Assembly (NCBI RefSeq): GCF_932526225.1 | Contig: NC_064047.1 | Span: 62,001-126,000 of the forward strand | From: Nematostella vectensis | Lineage: Eukaryota > Cnidaria > Anthozoa > Actiniaria > Edwardsiidae | Length of the DNA: 64,000 nucleotides | Reading direction: 5' to 3' | In this document: piece by piece, positions 35,172-49,024 of the stretch | How positions within the stretch are numbered: the stretch's first letter is position 1 | Layout of the letters: each line of letters begins with the position of its first letter | Notes under the pieces: model-generated | Database searches by the model: none | The model's input: the letters and a program-made list of their open reading frames with translations, nothing else | Told to the model about the DNA's origin: nothing | Program-made: the position numbers and the translations under genes

Positions 35172-37169
35172 AATCCAGCAAGCTTATTTTGCAAACTCAC
35201 TTTTTTTTATTATTTTTGCGCAAAACCAATTAGGATTAAGGGGGTCAAGCACAAAGAAAGAAAACGAATAAAAAAAAGCCCATTGGCCTGGGATCGAACC
35301 CGGTCTGAAGAATAAAACGGAAACCATACATACGGATTACCCAATCGGTATGGCAGCACAAGGCTTTTACGGAAGGCTGTAAAGAACCCGAAGGCCCCAA
35401 GCACCGATATTTCCGAGCGAATATGCTGTACAACACTCTTGCAAGGTTATCCCAACCCGCGCATTAATGGGGAGGACAATAACCAGGATCCCAGGCCCGT
35501 AATACGGTTACGCCACGCACAGCTCGCCGAGATTGTGGATGACAAAAAATAGAGGTCTATTTGGGCGTCTTGGGTCCCTTGGGGACTCGCCATGCGCACG
35601 GGCGCATCTCTTTTATTGTGTACATGACATCAAATTAGCGAAGAAAAAAGACGCTGTTTTTGGTATCATGTGAAAATCATAAAATAAATAGAAATAAAGA
35701 CGTAAGGGGGGAGAATATTGACATATTCATATTAGAATATTGACAAAATCCGCAATATTGTCTACGCTGACTAAGTAAAGCTGTATTTTACATTAAAGGG
35801 GCAGCAGCATAGTACTGCGCATGTCTGGAGTCAGTGTTTATTGTAGGCTTTTAAGTGTCTACAAACAGTTGAACTTTTTAAAAGCTGTCAATACCTTTTT
35901 AAATAATTTGCAATATTATATTGAAAACTATGTTAATTGACAGTTTGTGGTCATTTTTTTTGTTTTGTTTAAAGTCTCCCACATGTACCAAAAGCTCATA
36001 AGTCAGTATTAGAATTTCACTGAAGTTCATTGTGTCAAGGCTCTAGAGATATTGCAAATCTCTTAAACATGACACTCCCCTTTTAAAGGAAAGTAAAAAA
36101 AAATCAAAATTGTTGGTGGGGTCTCTGTTGTGTTTGTTTTCTTTTTAGTTTTGTTCTATTATTATTATTATTTTCTTTTTTAGAGGGGGAGGGGAATTCA
36201 GCTAAAAATAGCCAAGGGTCAATTCAAGCAACTAGTACAAAAGATGTTTTTTTGCAGTCCTTTATTCAATATATTCAAGGTTATTATGCAATTCTGTTGT
36301 TTGACTGCATATATATATTTTTTTTCTTTCTTTTCATTACAAGTTCTATATGTGTAAGTGGTGACCATATCTATGATTACTATTATTTAGAATAATTTTT
36401 TACCTACTAAAAGAAAACAACTTGACTGCAAAACACTTACTGTAGGGCACTCGATATTAGGCATTACTCTCATGTGGATGTAAGGTTGAAATGTCAAAAC
36501 CTTCATTAACCCGTGAACTACGCTTTAGCGTATTACACTTTGTTGTGATCTGATTCTATTGTTCTTTTTTGTGTTTTACTAACTATTACCGTTTAACTAT
36601 CACACTTTGTTTCACGGGTTAATGAAAACCACTCTAATTACTTACAGTAATTCTTTTTTTAATATTATTATTTACTTGTATAATTTAGATGAGCAATACA
36701 TATTTCTTCTTGGACTTGTAGAGCTCATCTCGTTCCTCATAAATAACAAACAAAATGAAGTTTGTTCTTATTTGGTGCAAAGGAATCTACATTAGTTTTC
36801 TAATCAGATAATTTTTTTTTTAACACTCACCTGTTTTTTCAACAGCTCTTACTTGAGTTTGCTTGTCTCAGAAATAGACCTTGCTTAATAAACAAATATA
36901 TCTTACAAACTTATTTAATAATAGGTAACAACTGCAATATTGTATGAAGAGAGTGCCCCTCCCTTCCACCTGCTATTGTTGACATTATGCTCAATAAACT
37001 GTTACCTCTCCCCTCTCCACCAGTTAAGCATTCTATGTATGCTTCCCTGTACAAAATGCGCCCCTTCAAATAGAACATTAAAGTTCAAATACTTGTTTAC
37101 TTCCTCAAACTCTTTGCTTTGTGTTTTTTGTCAACTTCCTAGGAACAAATTGAATACATATAATCAATA
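35172..37169 (+). repeat. Array unit 19 (long form, 1998 bp)
   Basis: B box 35290-35300; insert 36085-36135; piggyBac-type element 36506-36622. GAATAAAACGG near 35310 and an extra T near 35661 break both short reading frames of the 5' block. The start matches unit 30. Confidence 0.95.
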
Positions 37170-39119
37170 AATCCAGCAAGCTTATTTTGCAAACTCACTT
37201 TTTTTTATTATTTTTGCGCAAAACCAATCAGGATTAAGGGGGTCAAGCACAAAGAAAGAAAACGAATAAAAAAAAAGCCCATTGGCCTGGGATCGAACCC
37301 GGTCTGAAGAACAAAACGGAAACCATACATACGGATTACCCAATCGGTATGGCAGCACAAGGCTTTTACGGAAGGCTGTAAAGAACCCGAAGGCCCCAAG
37401 CACCGATATTTCCGACCGAATATGCTGTACAACACTCTTGCAAGGTTATCCCAACCCGAGCATTAATGGGGAGGACAATAACCAGGATCCCAGGCCCGTA
37501 ATACGGTTACGCCACGCACAGCTCGCCGAGATTGTGGATGACAAAAAATAGAGGTCTATTTGGGCGTCTTGGGTCCCTTGGGGACTCGCCATGCGCACGA
37601 GCGCATCTCTTTTATTGTGTACATGACATCAAATTAGCGAAGAAAAAAGACGCTGTTTTGGTATCATGTGAAAAGCATAAAATAAATAGAAATAAAGACG
37701 TAACGGGGGAGAATATTGACATATTCATATTAGAATATTGACAAAATCCACAATATTGTCTACGCTGACTAAGTAAAGCTTTATTTTACTTTAAAGGGGC
37801 AGCAGCATAGTACTGCGCATGTCTGGAGTCAGTGTTTATTGTAGGCTTTTAAGTGTCTACAAACAGTTGAACTTTTTAAAAGCTGTCAATACCTTATTAA
37901 ATAATATGCAATATTATATTGAAAACTATGTTAATTGACAGTTTGTGGTCATTTTTTTTGTTTTGTTTAAGGTCTCCCACATGTACCAAAAGCTCATAAG
38001 TCAGTATTAGAATTTCACTGAAGTTCATTGTGTCAGGGCTCTAGAGCTATTGCAAATCTCTTAAACATGACACTCCCCATTTGTTTTATTTTTAGTTTTG
38101 TTCTATTATTATTATTATTTTCTTTTTTAGAGGGGGAGGGGAATTCAGCTAAAAATAGCCAAGGGTCAATTCAAGCAACTAGTACAAAAGATGTTTTTTT
38201 GCAGTCCTTTATTCAAAATATTCAAGGTTATCATGCAATTCTGTTGTTTGACTGCATATATATATATATATTTTTTCTTTCTTTTCATTACAAGTTCTAT
38301 ATGTGTAAGTGGTGACCATAGCTATGATTACTATTATTTAGAATAATTTTTTACCTACTAAAAGAAAACAATTTGACTGCAAAACACTTACTGTAGGGCA
38401 CTCGATATTAGGCATTACTTTCATGTGGATGTAAGGTTGAAATGTCAAAACCTTCATTAACCCGTGAACTACGCTTTAGCGTATTACACTTTGTTGTGAT
38501 CTGATTCTATTGTTCTTTTTTGTGTTTTACTAACTATTACCGTTTAACTAGCACACTTTGTTTCACGGGTTAATGAAAACCACTCAAATTACTTACAGTA
38601 ATTCTTTTTTAATATTATTATTTACTTGTATAATTTAGATGAGCAATACATATTTCTTCTTGGCCTTGTAGAGCTCATCTCGTTCCTCATAAATAACAAA
38701 CAAAATGAAGTTTGTTCTTATTTGGTGCAAAGGAATCTACATTAGTTTTCTAATCAGATAATTGTTTTTTTTAACACTCACCTGTTATTTCAACAGCTCT
38801 TACTTGAGTTTGCTTGTCTCAGAAATAGACCTTGCTTAATAAACAAATATATCTTACAAACTTATTTAATAATAGGTAACAACTGCAATATTGTATGAAG
38901 AGAGTGCCCCTCCCTTCCCCCTGCTATTGTTGACATTATGCTCAATAAACTGTTACCTCTCCCCTCTCCACCAGTTAAGCATTCTATGTATGCTTCCCTG
39001 TACAAAATGCGCCCCTTCAAATAGAACATTAAAGTTCACATACTTGTTTACTTCCTCAAACTCTTTGCTTTGTGTTTTTGTTAACTTCCTAGGAACAAAT
39101 TGAATACATATAATCAATA
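37170..39119 (+). repeat. Array unit 20 (short form, 1950 bp)
   Basis: B box 37289-37299; piggyBac-type element 38457-38573. It shares CCCGAGCATT and GCACGAGCGC with unit 33, and GTAACGGGGG and AATCCACAAT with unit 32. Confidence 0.95.
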
Positions 39120-41124
39120 AATCCAGCAAGCTTATTTTGCAAACTCACTTTTTTATTATTATTTTTGCACAAAACCAATCAGGATTAAGGGGGTCAAGCA
39201 CAAAGAAAGAAAACGAATAAAAAAAAAAGCCCATTGGCCTGGGATCGAACCCGGTCTGAAGAACAAAACGGAAACCATACATACGGATTACCCAATCGGT
39301 ATGGCAGCACAAGGCTTTTGCGGAAGGCTGTAAAGAACCCGAAGGCCCCAAGCACCGATATTTCCGAGCGAATATGCTGTACAACACTCTTGCAAGGTTA
39401 TCCCAACCCGCGCATTAATGGGGAGGACAATAACCAGGATCCCAGGTCCGTAATACGGTTACGTTACGCACAGCTCGCCGAGATTGTGGATGACAAAAAA
39501 TAGAGGTCTATTTGGGCGTCTTGGGTCCCTTGGGGACTCGCCATGCGCACGGGCGCATCTCTTTTATTGTGTACATGACATCAAATTAGCGAAGAAAAAA
39601 GACGCTGTTTTGGTATCATGTGAAAAGCATAAAATAAATAGAAATAAAGACGTAAGGGGGGAGAATATTGACATATTCATATTAGAATATTGACAAAATC
39701 CGCAATATTGTCTACGCTGACTAAGTAAAGCTGTATTTTACTTTAAAGGGGCAGCAGCATAGTACTGCGCATGTCTGGAGTCAGTGTTTATTGTAGGCTT
39801 TTAAGTGTCTACAAGCAGTTGAACTTTTTAAAAGCTGTCAATACCTTGTTAAATATTATGCAATATTATATTGAAAACTATGTTAATTGACAGTTTGTGG
39901 TCATTTTTTTTGTTTTGTTTAAAGTCTCCCACATGTACCAAAATCTCATAAGTCAGTATTAGAATTTCACTGAAGTTCATTGTGTCAAGGCTCTAGAGCT
40001 ATTGCAAATCTCTTAAACATGACACTCCCCCTTTAAAGGAAAGTAAAAAAAAAATCAAAATTGTTGGTGGGGGTCTCTGTTGTGTTTGTTTTCTTTTTAG
40101 TTTTGTTCTATTATTATTATTATTTTCTTTTTTAGAGGGGGAGGGGAATTCAGCTAAAAATAGCCAAGGGTCAATTCAAGCAAGTAGTACAAAAGATGTT
40201 TTTTTTGCAGTCCTTTATTCAATATATTCAAGGTTATCATGCAATTCTGTTGTTTGACTGCATATATATATTTTTTTTCTTTCTTTTCATTACAAGTTCT
40301 ATATGTGTAAGTGGTGACCATAGCTATGATTACTATTATTTAGAATAATTTTTTACCTACTAAAAGAAAACAACTTGACTGCAAAACACTTACTGTAGGG
40401 CACTCGATATTAGGCATTACTTTCATGTGGATGTAAGGTTGAAATGTCAAAACCTTCATTAACCCGTGAACTACGCTTTAGCGTATTACACTTTGTTGTG
40501 ATCTGATTCTATTGTTCTTTTTTGTTTTTTACTAACTATTACCGTTTAACTATCACACTTTGTTTCACGGGTTAATGAAAACCACTCTAATTACTTACAG
40601 TAATTCTTTTTTTTAATATTATTGTTTACTTGTATAATTTAGATGAGCAATACATATTTCTTCTTGGCCTTGTAGAGCTCATCTCGTTCCTCATAAATAA
40701 CAAACAAAATGAAGTTTGTTCTTATTTGGTGCAAAGGAATCTACATTAGTTTTCTAATCAGATAATTGTTTTTTTTAACACTTACCTGTTTTTTCAACAG
40801 CTCTTACTTGAGTTTGCTTGTCTCAGAAATAGACCTTGCTTAATAAACAAATATATCTTACAAACTTATTTAATAATAGGTAACAACTGCAATATTGTAT
40901 GAAGAGAGTGCCCCTCCCTTCCCCCTGCTATTGTTGACATTATGCTCAATAAACTGTTATCTCTCCCCTCTCCACCAGTTAAGCATTCTATGTATGCTTC
41001 CCTGTACAAAATGCGCCCCTTCAAATAGAATATTAAAGTTCACATTTTTGTTTACTTCCTCAAACTCTTTGCTTTGTGTTTTTTGTTAACTTCCATGGAA
41101 CAAATTGAATACATATAATCAATA
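39120..41124 (+). repeat. Array unit 21 (long form, 2005 bp)
   Basis: B box 39241-39251; insert 40035-40087; piggyBac-type element 40459-40575. The 12-bp palindrome is broken (TTTTTGCACAAAA near 39164). The right part (GCAAGTAGTAC, TTGTTTTTTAC, CTTCCATGGAAC) matches unit 23. Confidence 0.95.
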
Positions 41125-43073
41125 AATCCAGCAAGCTTATTTTGCAAACTCACTTTTTTTTATTATTTTTGCGCAAAACCAATCAGGATTAGGGGGGTCA
41201 AGCACAAAGAAAGAAAACGAATAAAAAAAAGCCCATTGGCCCGGGATCGAACCCGGTCTGAAGAACAAAACGGAAACCATACATACGGATTACCCAATCG
41301 GTATGGCAGCACAAGGCTTTTACGGAAGGCTGTAAAGAACCCAAAGGCCCCAAGCACCGATATTTCCGAGCGAATATGCTGTACAACACTCTTGCAAGGT
41401 TATGCCAACCCGCGCATTAATGTGGAGGACAATAACCAGGATCCCAGGCCTGTAATACGGTTACGCCACGCACAGCTCGCCGAGATTGTGGATGACAAAA
41501 AATAGAGGTCTATTTTGGCGTCTTGGGTCCCTTGGGGACTCGCCATGCGCACGGGCGCATCTCTTTTATTGTGTTCATGACATCAAATTAGCGAAGAAAA
41601 AAGACGCTGTTTTGGTATCATGTGAAAAGCATAAAATAAATAGAAATAAAGACGTAAGGGGGGAGAATATTGACATATTCATATTAGAATATTGACAAAA
41701 TCCGCAATATTGTCTACGCTGATTAAGTAAAGCTGTATTTTACTTTAAAGGGGCAGCAGCATAGTACTGCGCATGTCTGGAGTCAGTGTTTATTGTAGGC
41801 TTTTAAGTGTCTACAAACAGTTGAACTTTTTAAAAGCTGTCAATACCTTATTAAATAATATGCAATATTATATTGAAAACTATGTTAATTGACAGTTTGT
41901 GGTCATTTTTTTTTGTTTTGTTCAAGGTCTCCCACATGTACCAAAAGCTCATAAGTCAGTATTAGAATTTCACTGAAGTTCATTGTGTCAGGGCTCTAGA
42001 GTTATTGCAAATCTCTTAAACATGACACTCCCCCTTTGTTTTATTTTTAGTTTTGTTCTATTATTATTATTATTTTCTTTTTTAGAGGGGGAGGGGAATT
42101 TAGCTAAAAATAGCCAAGGGTCAATTCAAGCAACTAGTACAAAAGATGTTTTTTTGCAGTCCTTTATTCAATATATTCAAGGTTATCATGCAATTCTGTT
42201 GTTTGACTGCATATATATATTTTTTTTCTTTCTTTTCATTACAAGTTCTATATGTGTAAGTGGTGACCATAGCTATGATTACTATTATTTAGAATAATTT
42301 TTTACCTACTAAAAGAAAACAACTTGACTGCAAAACACTTACTGTAGGGCACTCGATATTAGGCATTACTTTCATGTTGATGTAAGGTTGAAATGTCAAA
42401 ACCTTCATTAACCCGTGAACTACGCTTTAGCGTATTACACTTTGTTGTGATCTGATTCTATTGTTCTTTTTTGTGTTTTACTAACTATTACCGTTTAACT
42501 ATCACACTTTGTTTCACGGGTTAATGAAAACCACTCTAATTACTTACAGTAATTATTTTTTAATATTATTATTTACTTGTATAATTTAGATGAGCAATAC
42601 ATATTTCTTTTTGGCCTTGTAGAGCTCATCTCGTTCCTCATAAATAACAAACAAAATGAAGTTTGTTCTTATTTGGTGCAAAGGAATCTACATTAGTTTT
42701 CTAATCAGATAATTGTTTTTTTTTTAACACTCACCTGTTATTTCAACAGCTCTTACTTGAGTTTGCTTGTCTCAGAAATAGACCTTGCTTAATAAACAAA
42801 TATATCTTACAAACTTATTTAATAATAGGTAACAACTGCAATATTGTATGAAGAGAGTGCCCCTCCCTTCCAGCTGCTGTTGTTGACATTATGCTCAATA
42901 AACTGTTACCTCTCCCCTCTCCACCAGTTAAGCATTCTATGTATGCTTCCCTGTACAAAATGCGCCCCTTCAAATAGAACATTAAAGTTCACATACTTGT
43001 TTACTTCCTCAAACTCTTTGCTTTGTGTTTTTTGTTAACTTCCTAGGAACAAATTAAATACATATAATCAATA
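41125..43073 (+). repeat. Array unit 22 (short form, 1949 bp)
   Basis: B box 41243-41253; piggyBac-type element 42408-42524. It forms a set with units 24 and 26 (GAGTTATTGC, GAATTTAGC, TAATTATTTTT, TTCTTTTTGG). GGCCCGGGATC changes one arm of the 11-bp inverted repeat. Confidence 0.95.
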
Positions 43074-45075
43074 AATCCAGCAAGCTTATTTTGCAAACTC
43101 ACTTTTTTTATTATTTTTGCGCAAAACCAATCAGGATTAGGGGGGTCAAACACAAAGAAAGAAAACGAATAAAAAAAAAAGCCCATTGGCCTGGGATCGA
43201 ACCCGGTCTGAAGAACAAAACGGAAACCATACATAGGGATTACCCAATCGGTATGGCAGCACAAGGCTTTTAAGGAAGGCTGTAAAGAACCCGAAGGCCC
43301 CAAGCACCGATATTTCCGAGCGAATATGCTGTACAACACTCTTGCAAGGTTATCCCAACCCGCGCATTAATGGGGAGGACAACAACCAGGATCCCAGGTC
43401 CGTAATACGGTTACGCCACGCACAGCTCGCCGAGATTGTGGATGACAAAAAATAGAGGTCTATGTGGGCGTCTTGGGTCCCTTGGGGACTCGCCATGCGC
43501 ACGGGCGCATCTCTTTTATTGTGTACATGACATCAAATTAGCGAAGAAAAAAGACGCTGTTTTGGTATCATGTGAAAAGCATAAAATAAATAGAAATAAA
43601 GACTTGAGGGGGAAGAATATTGACATATTCATATTAGAATATTGACAAAATCCGCAATATTGTCTACGCTGACTAAGTAAAGCTGTATTTTACTTTAAAG
43701 GGGCAGCAGCATAGTACTGCGCATGTCTGGAGTCAGTGTTTATTGTAGGCTTTTAAGTGTCTACAAACAGTTGAACTTTTTAAAAGCTGTCAATACCTTA
43801 TTAAATAATATGCAATATTATATTGAAAACTATGTTAATGGACAGTTTGTGGTCATTTTTTTTGTTTTGTTTAAAGTCCCCCACATGTACCAAAAGCTCA
43901 TAAGTCAGTATTAGAATTTCACTGAAGTTCATTGTGTCAGAGCTCTAGAGCTATTGCAAATCTCTTAACCATGACACTCCCCTTTTAAAGGAAAGTAAAA
44001 AAAAATCAAACTTGTTGGTGGGGGTCTCTGTTGTGTTTGTTTTCTTTTTAGTTTTGTTCTATTATTATTATTATTTTCTTTTTTAGAGGGGGAGGGGAAT
44101 TCAGCTAAAAATAGCCAAGGGTCAATTCAAGCAAGTAGTACAAAAGATGTTTTTTTTGCAGTCCTTTATTCAATATATTCAAGGTTATCATGCAATTCTG
44201 TTGTTTGACTGCATATATATATTTTTTTTCTTTCTTTTCATTACAAGTTCTATATGTGTAAGTGGTGACCATAGCTATGATTACTATTATTTAGAATAAT
44301 TTTTTACCTACTAAAAGAAAACAACTTGACTGCAAAACACTTACTGTAGGGCACTCGATATTAGGCATTACTTTCATGTGGATGTAAGGTTGAAATGTCA
44401 AAACCTTCATTAACCCGTGAACTACGCTTTAGCGTATTACACTTTGTTGTGATCTGATTCTATTGTTCTTTTTTGTTTTTTACTAACTATTACCGTTTAA
44501 CTATCACACTTTGTTTCACGGGTTAATGAAAACCACTCTAATTACTTACAGTAATTCTTTTTTTTAATATTATTGTTTACTTGTATAATTTAGATGAGCA
44601 ATACATATTTCTTCTTGGCCTTGTAGAGCTCATCTCGTTCCTCATAAATAACAAACAAAATGAAGTTTGTTCTTATTTGGTGCAAAGGAATCTACATTAG
44701 TTTTCTAATCAGATAATTGTTTTTTTTAACACTCACCTGTTTTTTCAACAGCTCTTACTTGAGTTTGCTTGTCTCAGAAATAGACCTTGCTTAATAAACA
44801 AATATATCTTACAAACTTATTTAATAATAGGTAACAACTGCAATATTGTATGAAGAGAGTGCCCCTCCCTTCCCCCTGCTATTGTTGACATTATGCTCAA
44901 TAAACTGTTATCTCTCCCCTCTCCACCAGTTAAGCATTCTATGTATGCTTCCCTGTACAAAATGCGCCCCTTCAAATAGAATATTAAAGTTCACATACTT
45001 GTTTACTTCCTCAAACTCTTTGCTTTGTGTTTTTTGTTAACTTCCATGGAACAAATTGAATACATATAATCAATA
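43074..45075 (+). repeat. Array unit 23 (long form, 2002 bp)
   Basis: B box 43193-43203; insert 43987-44038; piggyBac-type element 44410-44526. It forms a set with units 25 and 27 (GTCAAACACAAAG, CTATGTGGGCG, CCCCCACATG, CAGAGCTCTAG, AAACTTGTTGG). Confidence 0.95.
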
Positions 45076-47025
45076 AATCCAGCAAGCTTATTTTGCAAAC
45101 TCACTTTTTTTTATTATTTTTGCGCAAAACCAATCAGGATTAGGGGGGTCAAGCACAAAGAAAGAAAACGAATAAAAAAAAGCCCATTGGCCTGGGATCG
45201 AACCCGGTCTGAAGAACAAAACGGAAACCATACATACGGATTACCCAATCGGTATGGCAGCACAAGGCTTTTACGGAAGGCTGTAAAGAACCCGAAGGCC
45301 CCAAGCACCGATATTTCCGAGCGAATATGCTGTACAACACTCTTGCAAGGTTATGCCAACCCGCGCATTAATGTGGAGGACAATAACCAGGATCCCAGGC
45401 CTGTAATACGGTTACGCCACGCACAGCTCGCCGAGATTGTGGATGACAAAAAATAGAGGTCTATTTTGGCGTCTTGGGTCCCTTGGGGACTCGCCATGCG
45501 CACGGGCGCATCTCTTTTATTGTGTTCATGACATCAAATTAGCGAAGAAAAAAGACGCTGTTTTGGTATCATGTGAAAAGCATAAAATAAATAGAAATAA
45601 AGACGTAAGGGGGGAGAATATTGACATATTCATATTAGAATATTGACAAAATCCGCAATATTGTCTACGCTGATTAAGTAAAGCTGTATTTTACTTTAAA
45701 GGGGCAGCAGCATAGTACTGCGCATGTCTGGAGTCAGTGTTTATTGTAGGCTTTTAAGTGTCTACAAACAGTTGAACTTTTTAAAAGCTGTGAATACCTT
45801 ATTAAATAATATGCAATATTATATTGAAAACTATGTTAATTGACAGTTTGTGGTCATTTTTTTTTTGTTTTGTTCAAGGTCTCCCACATGTACCAAAAGC
45901 TCATAAGTCAGTATTAGAATTTCACTGAAGTTCATTGTGTCAGGGCTCTAGAGTTATTGCAAATCTCTTAAACATGACACTCCCCCTTTGTTTTATTTTT
46001 AGTTTTGTTCTATTATTATTATTATTTTCTTTTTTAGAGGGGGAGGTGAATTTAGCTAAAAATAGCCAAGGGTCAATTCAAGCAACTAGTACAAAAGATG
46101 TTTTTTTGCAGTCCTTTATTCAATATATTCAAGGTTATCATGCAATTCTGTTGTTTGACTGCATATATATATTTTTTTTCTTTCTTTTCATTACAAGTTC
46201 TATATGTGTAAGTGGTGACCATAGCTATGATTACTATTATTTAGAATAATTTTTTACCTACTAAAAGAAAACAACTTGACTGCAAAACACTTACTGTAGG
46301 GCACTCGATATTAGGCATTACTTTCATGTGGATGTAAGGTTGAAATGTCAAAACCTTCATTAACCCGTGAACTACGCTTTAGCGTATTACACTTTGTTGT
46401 GATCTGATTCTATTGTTCTTTTTTGTGTTTTACTAACTATTACCGTTTAACTATCACACTTTGTTTCACGGGTTAATGAAAACCACTCTAATTACTTACA
46501 GTAATTATTTTTTAATATTATTATTTACTTGTATAATTTAGATGAGCAATACATATTTCTTTTTGGCCTTGTAGAGCTCATCTCGTTCCTCATAAATAAC
46601 AAACAAAATGAAGTTTGTTCTTATTTGGTGCAAAGGAATCTACATTAGTTTTCTAATCAGATAATTGTTTTTTTTTTAACACTCACCTGTTATTTCAACA
46701 GCTCTTACTTGAGTTTGCTTGTCTCAGAAATAGACCTTGCTTAATAAACAAATATATCTTACAAACTTATTTAATAATAGGTAACAACTGCAATATTGTA
46801 TGAAGAGAGTGCCCCTCCCTTCCACCTGCTGTTGTTGACATTATGCTCAATAAACTGTTACCTCTCCCCTCTCCACCAGTTAAGCATTCTATGTATGCTT
46901 CCCTGTACAAAAGGCGCCCCTTCAAATAGAACATTAAAGTTCACATACTTGTTTACTTCCTCAAACTCTTTGCTTTGTGTTTTTTGTTAACTTCCTAGGA
47001 ACAAATTGAATACATATAATCAATA
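45076..47025 (+). repeat. Array unit 24 (short form, 1950 bp)
   Basis: B box 45194-45204; piggyBac-type element 46360-46476. It is nearly identical to unit 22 (3951 bp upstream) and unit 26 (3949 bp downstream). Confidence 0.95.
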
Positions 47026-49024
47026 AATCCAGCAAGCTTTTTTTGCAAACTCACTTTTTTTATTATTTTTGCGCAAAACCAATCAGGATTAGGGGGGTCA
47101 AACACAAAGAAAGAAAACGAATAAAAAAAAAGCCCATTGGCCTGGGATCGAACCCGGTCTGAAGAACAAAACGGAAACCATACATACGGATTACCCAATC
47201 GGTATGGCAGCACAAGGCTTTTAAGGAAGGCTGTAAAGAACCCGAAGGCCCCAAGCACCGATATTTCCGAGCGAATATGCTGTACAACACTCTTGCAAGG
47301 TTATCCCAACCCGCGCATTAATGGGGAGGACAATAACCAGGATCCCAGGCCCGTAATACGGTTACGCCACGCACAGCTCGCCGAGATTGTGGATGGCAAA
47401 AAATAGAGGTCTATGTGGGCGTCTTGGGTCCCTTGGGGACTCGCCATGCGCACGGGCGCATCTCTTTTATTGTGTACATGACATCAAATTAGCGAAGAAA
47501 AAAGACGCTGTTTTGGTATCATGTGAAAAGCATAAAATAAATAGAAATAAAGACTTAAGGGGGAAGAATATTGACATATTCATATTAGAATATTGACAAA
47601 ATCCGCAATATTGTCTACGCTGACTAAGTAAAGCTGTATTTTACTTTAAAGGGGCAGCAGCATAGTACTGCGCATGTCTGGAGTCAGTGTTTATTGTAGG
47701 CTTTTAAGTGTCTACAAACAGTTGAACTTTTTAAAAGCTGTCAATACCTTATTAAATAATATGCAATATTATATTGAAAACTATGTTAATGGACAGTTTG
47801 TGGTCATTTTTTTTGTTTTGTTTAAAGTCCCCCACATGTACCAAAAGCTCATAAGTCAGTATTAGAATTTCACTGAAGTTCATTGTGTCAGAGCTCTAGA
47901 GCTATTGCAAATCTCTTAACCATGACACTCCCCTTTTAAAGGAAAGTAAAAAAAAATCAAACTTGTTGGTGGGGGTCTCTGTTGTGTTTGTTTTCTTTTT
48001 AGTTTTGTTCTATTATTATTATTATTTTCTTTTTTAGAGGGGGAGGGGAATTCAGCTAAAAATAGCCAAGGGTCAATTCAAGCAAGTAGTACAAAAGATG
48101 TTTTTTTTGCAGTCCTTTATTCAATATATTCAAGGTTATCATGCAATTCTGTTGTTTGACTGCATATATATATTTTTTTTCTTTCTTTTCATTACAAGTT
48201 CTATATGTGTAAGTGGTGACCATAGCTATGATTACTATTATTTAGAATAATTTTTTACCTACTAAAAGAAAACAACTTGACTGCAAAACACTTACTGTAG
48301 GGCACTCGATATTAGGCATTACTTTCATGTGGATGTAAGGTTGAAATGTCAAAACCTTCATTAACCCGTGAACTACGCTTTAGCGTATTACACTTTGTTG
48401 TGATCTGATTCTATTGTTCTTTTTGTTTTTTACTAACTATTACCGTTTAACTATCACACTTTGTTTCACGGGTTAATGAAAACCACTCTAATTACTTACA
48501 GTAATTCTTTTTTTAATATTATTATTTACTTGTATAATTTAGATGAGCAATACATATTTCTTCTTGGCCTTGTAGAGCTCATCTCGTTCCTCGTAAATAA
48601 CAAACAAAATGAAGTTTGTTCTTATTTGGTGCAAAGGAATCTACATTAGTTTTCTAATCAGATAATTGTTTTTTTTAACACTCACCTGTTTTTTCAACAA
48701 CTCTTACTTGAGTTTGCCTGTCTCAGAAATAGACCTTGCTTAATAAACAAATATATCTTACAAACTTATTTAATAATAGGTAACAACTGCAATATTGTAT
48801 GAAGAGAGTGCCCCTCCCTTCCACCTGCTATTGTTGACATTATGCTCAATAAACTGTTACCTCTCCCCTCTCCACCAGTTAAGCATTCTATTTATGCTTC
48901 CCTGTACAAAATGCGCCCCTTCAAATAGAACATTAAAGTTCACATACTTGTTTACTTCCTCAAACTCTTTGCTTTGTGTTTTTTGTTAACTTCCTAGGAA
49001 CAAATTGAATACATATAATCAATA
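47026..49024 (+). repeat. Array unit 25 (long form, 1999 bp)
   Basis: B box 47144-47154; insert 47938-47989; piggyBac-type element 48361-48476. It is a long-form partner of units 23 and 27. Private changes include GCAAGCTTTTTTTGC near 47032 and AACAACTC near 48696. Confidence 0.95.
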
